Of a stretch of DNA of 14,344 nt, positions 14,302-14,344 are shown piece after piece. The translations under genes and the position numbers were made by a program. How positions within the stretch are numbered: the first letter of the stretch is position 1; every line of letters begins with the position of its first letter. The notes below the pieces were generated by a model. That model was not told where the DNA came from. It searched no databases and was given only the letters and a program-made list of their open reading frames with translations. Origin of the DNA: an uncultured Eubacteriales bacterium (GTDB lineage: Bacteria; Bacillota; Clostridia; Oscillospirales; Acutalibacteraceae); NCBI GenBank assembly GCA_900316925.1, contig ONEU01000064.1, forward strand, positions 1 through 14,344, given 5' to 3'.

Positions 14302-14344
14302 CGGACCCCTTTCCAAAATTCGCTGCGGAATAAGTCTTGCAGCA

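Overview
The window reads as a housekeeping stretch of an endospore-forming, low- to mid-GC Clostridia genome, probably Oscillospiraceae/Ruminococcus-like. This is inferred from gene content (SpoVB-type flippase, YabP, YabQ, long-form HPF, HemZ, DUF6483-type protein), from strong AGGAGG-type ribosome binding sites and sigma-A promoters, and from gene order; no species can be named. All 15 recognised protein genes and both tRNAs lie on the minus strand, so transcription runs from high to low coordinates.

In transcription order: (1) From 14344 down, an inverted-repeat element (14266-14301) and a sigma-A-like promoter precede a tight unit dtd - MBL hydrolase - hemZ - uridine-kinase-like gene (14144-10600), with 23 and 41 bp overlaps at the last two junctions. 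(2) A monocistronic coiled-coil/zinc-ribbon protein (10386-9940) has its own promoter. (3) The next cluster matches the conserved Bacillus yabM-yabN-yabO-yabP-yabQ-divIC-yabR order: SpoVB/MurJ-like flippase, MazG, HU, RqcP, YabP, YabQ, DivIC, S1-domain protein (9825-4903). It joins spore envelope assembly, nucleotide sanitation, nucleoid packaging, ribosome rescue and septum formation. It is broken by a terminator between hup and rqcP and by an extra promoter before divIC. (4) After another terminator comes an amidohydrolase (4846-3659). (5) Long-form hpf follows with its own promoter, a leader of about 100 nt and a terminator. (6) A RpiR-type regulator, a BaiN/RdsA-family flavoprotein and a DUF6483-like protein form an apparent three-gene operon (2785-295). 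(7) A tRNA-Val/tRNA-Asp pair closes the window; tRNA-Asp is cut by the edge.

No mobile element, CRISPR array, toxin-antitoxin pair or obvious new multigene system is visible. The points worth a second look are regulatory: two terminators placed directly against the next gene's ribosome binding site, a 32-bp dyad lying over the -10 box of the spoVB-cluster promoter, an inverted repeat in the hpf leader, and a dispersed-repeat-like hairpin at the right edge.
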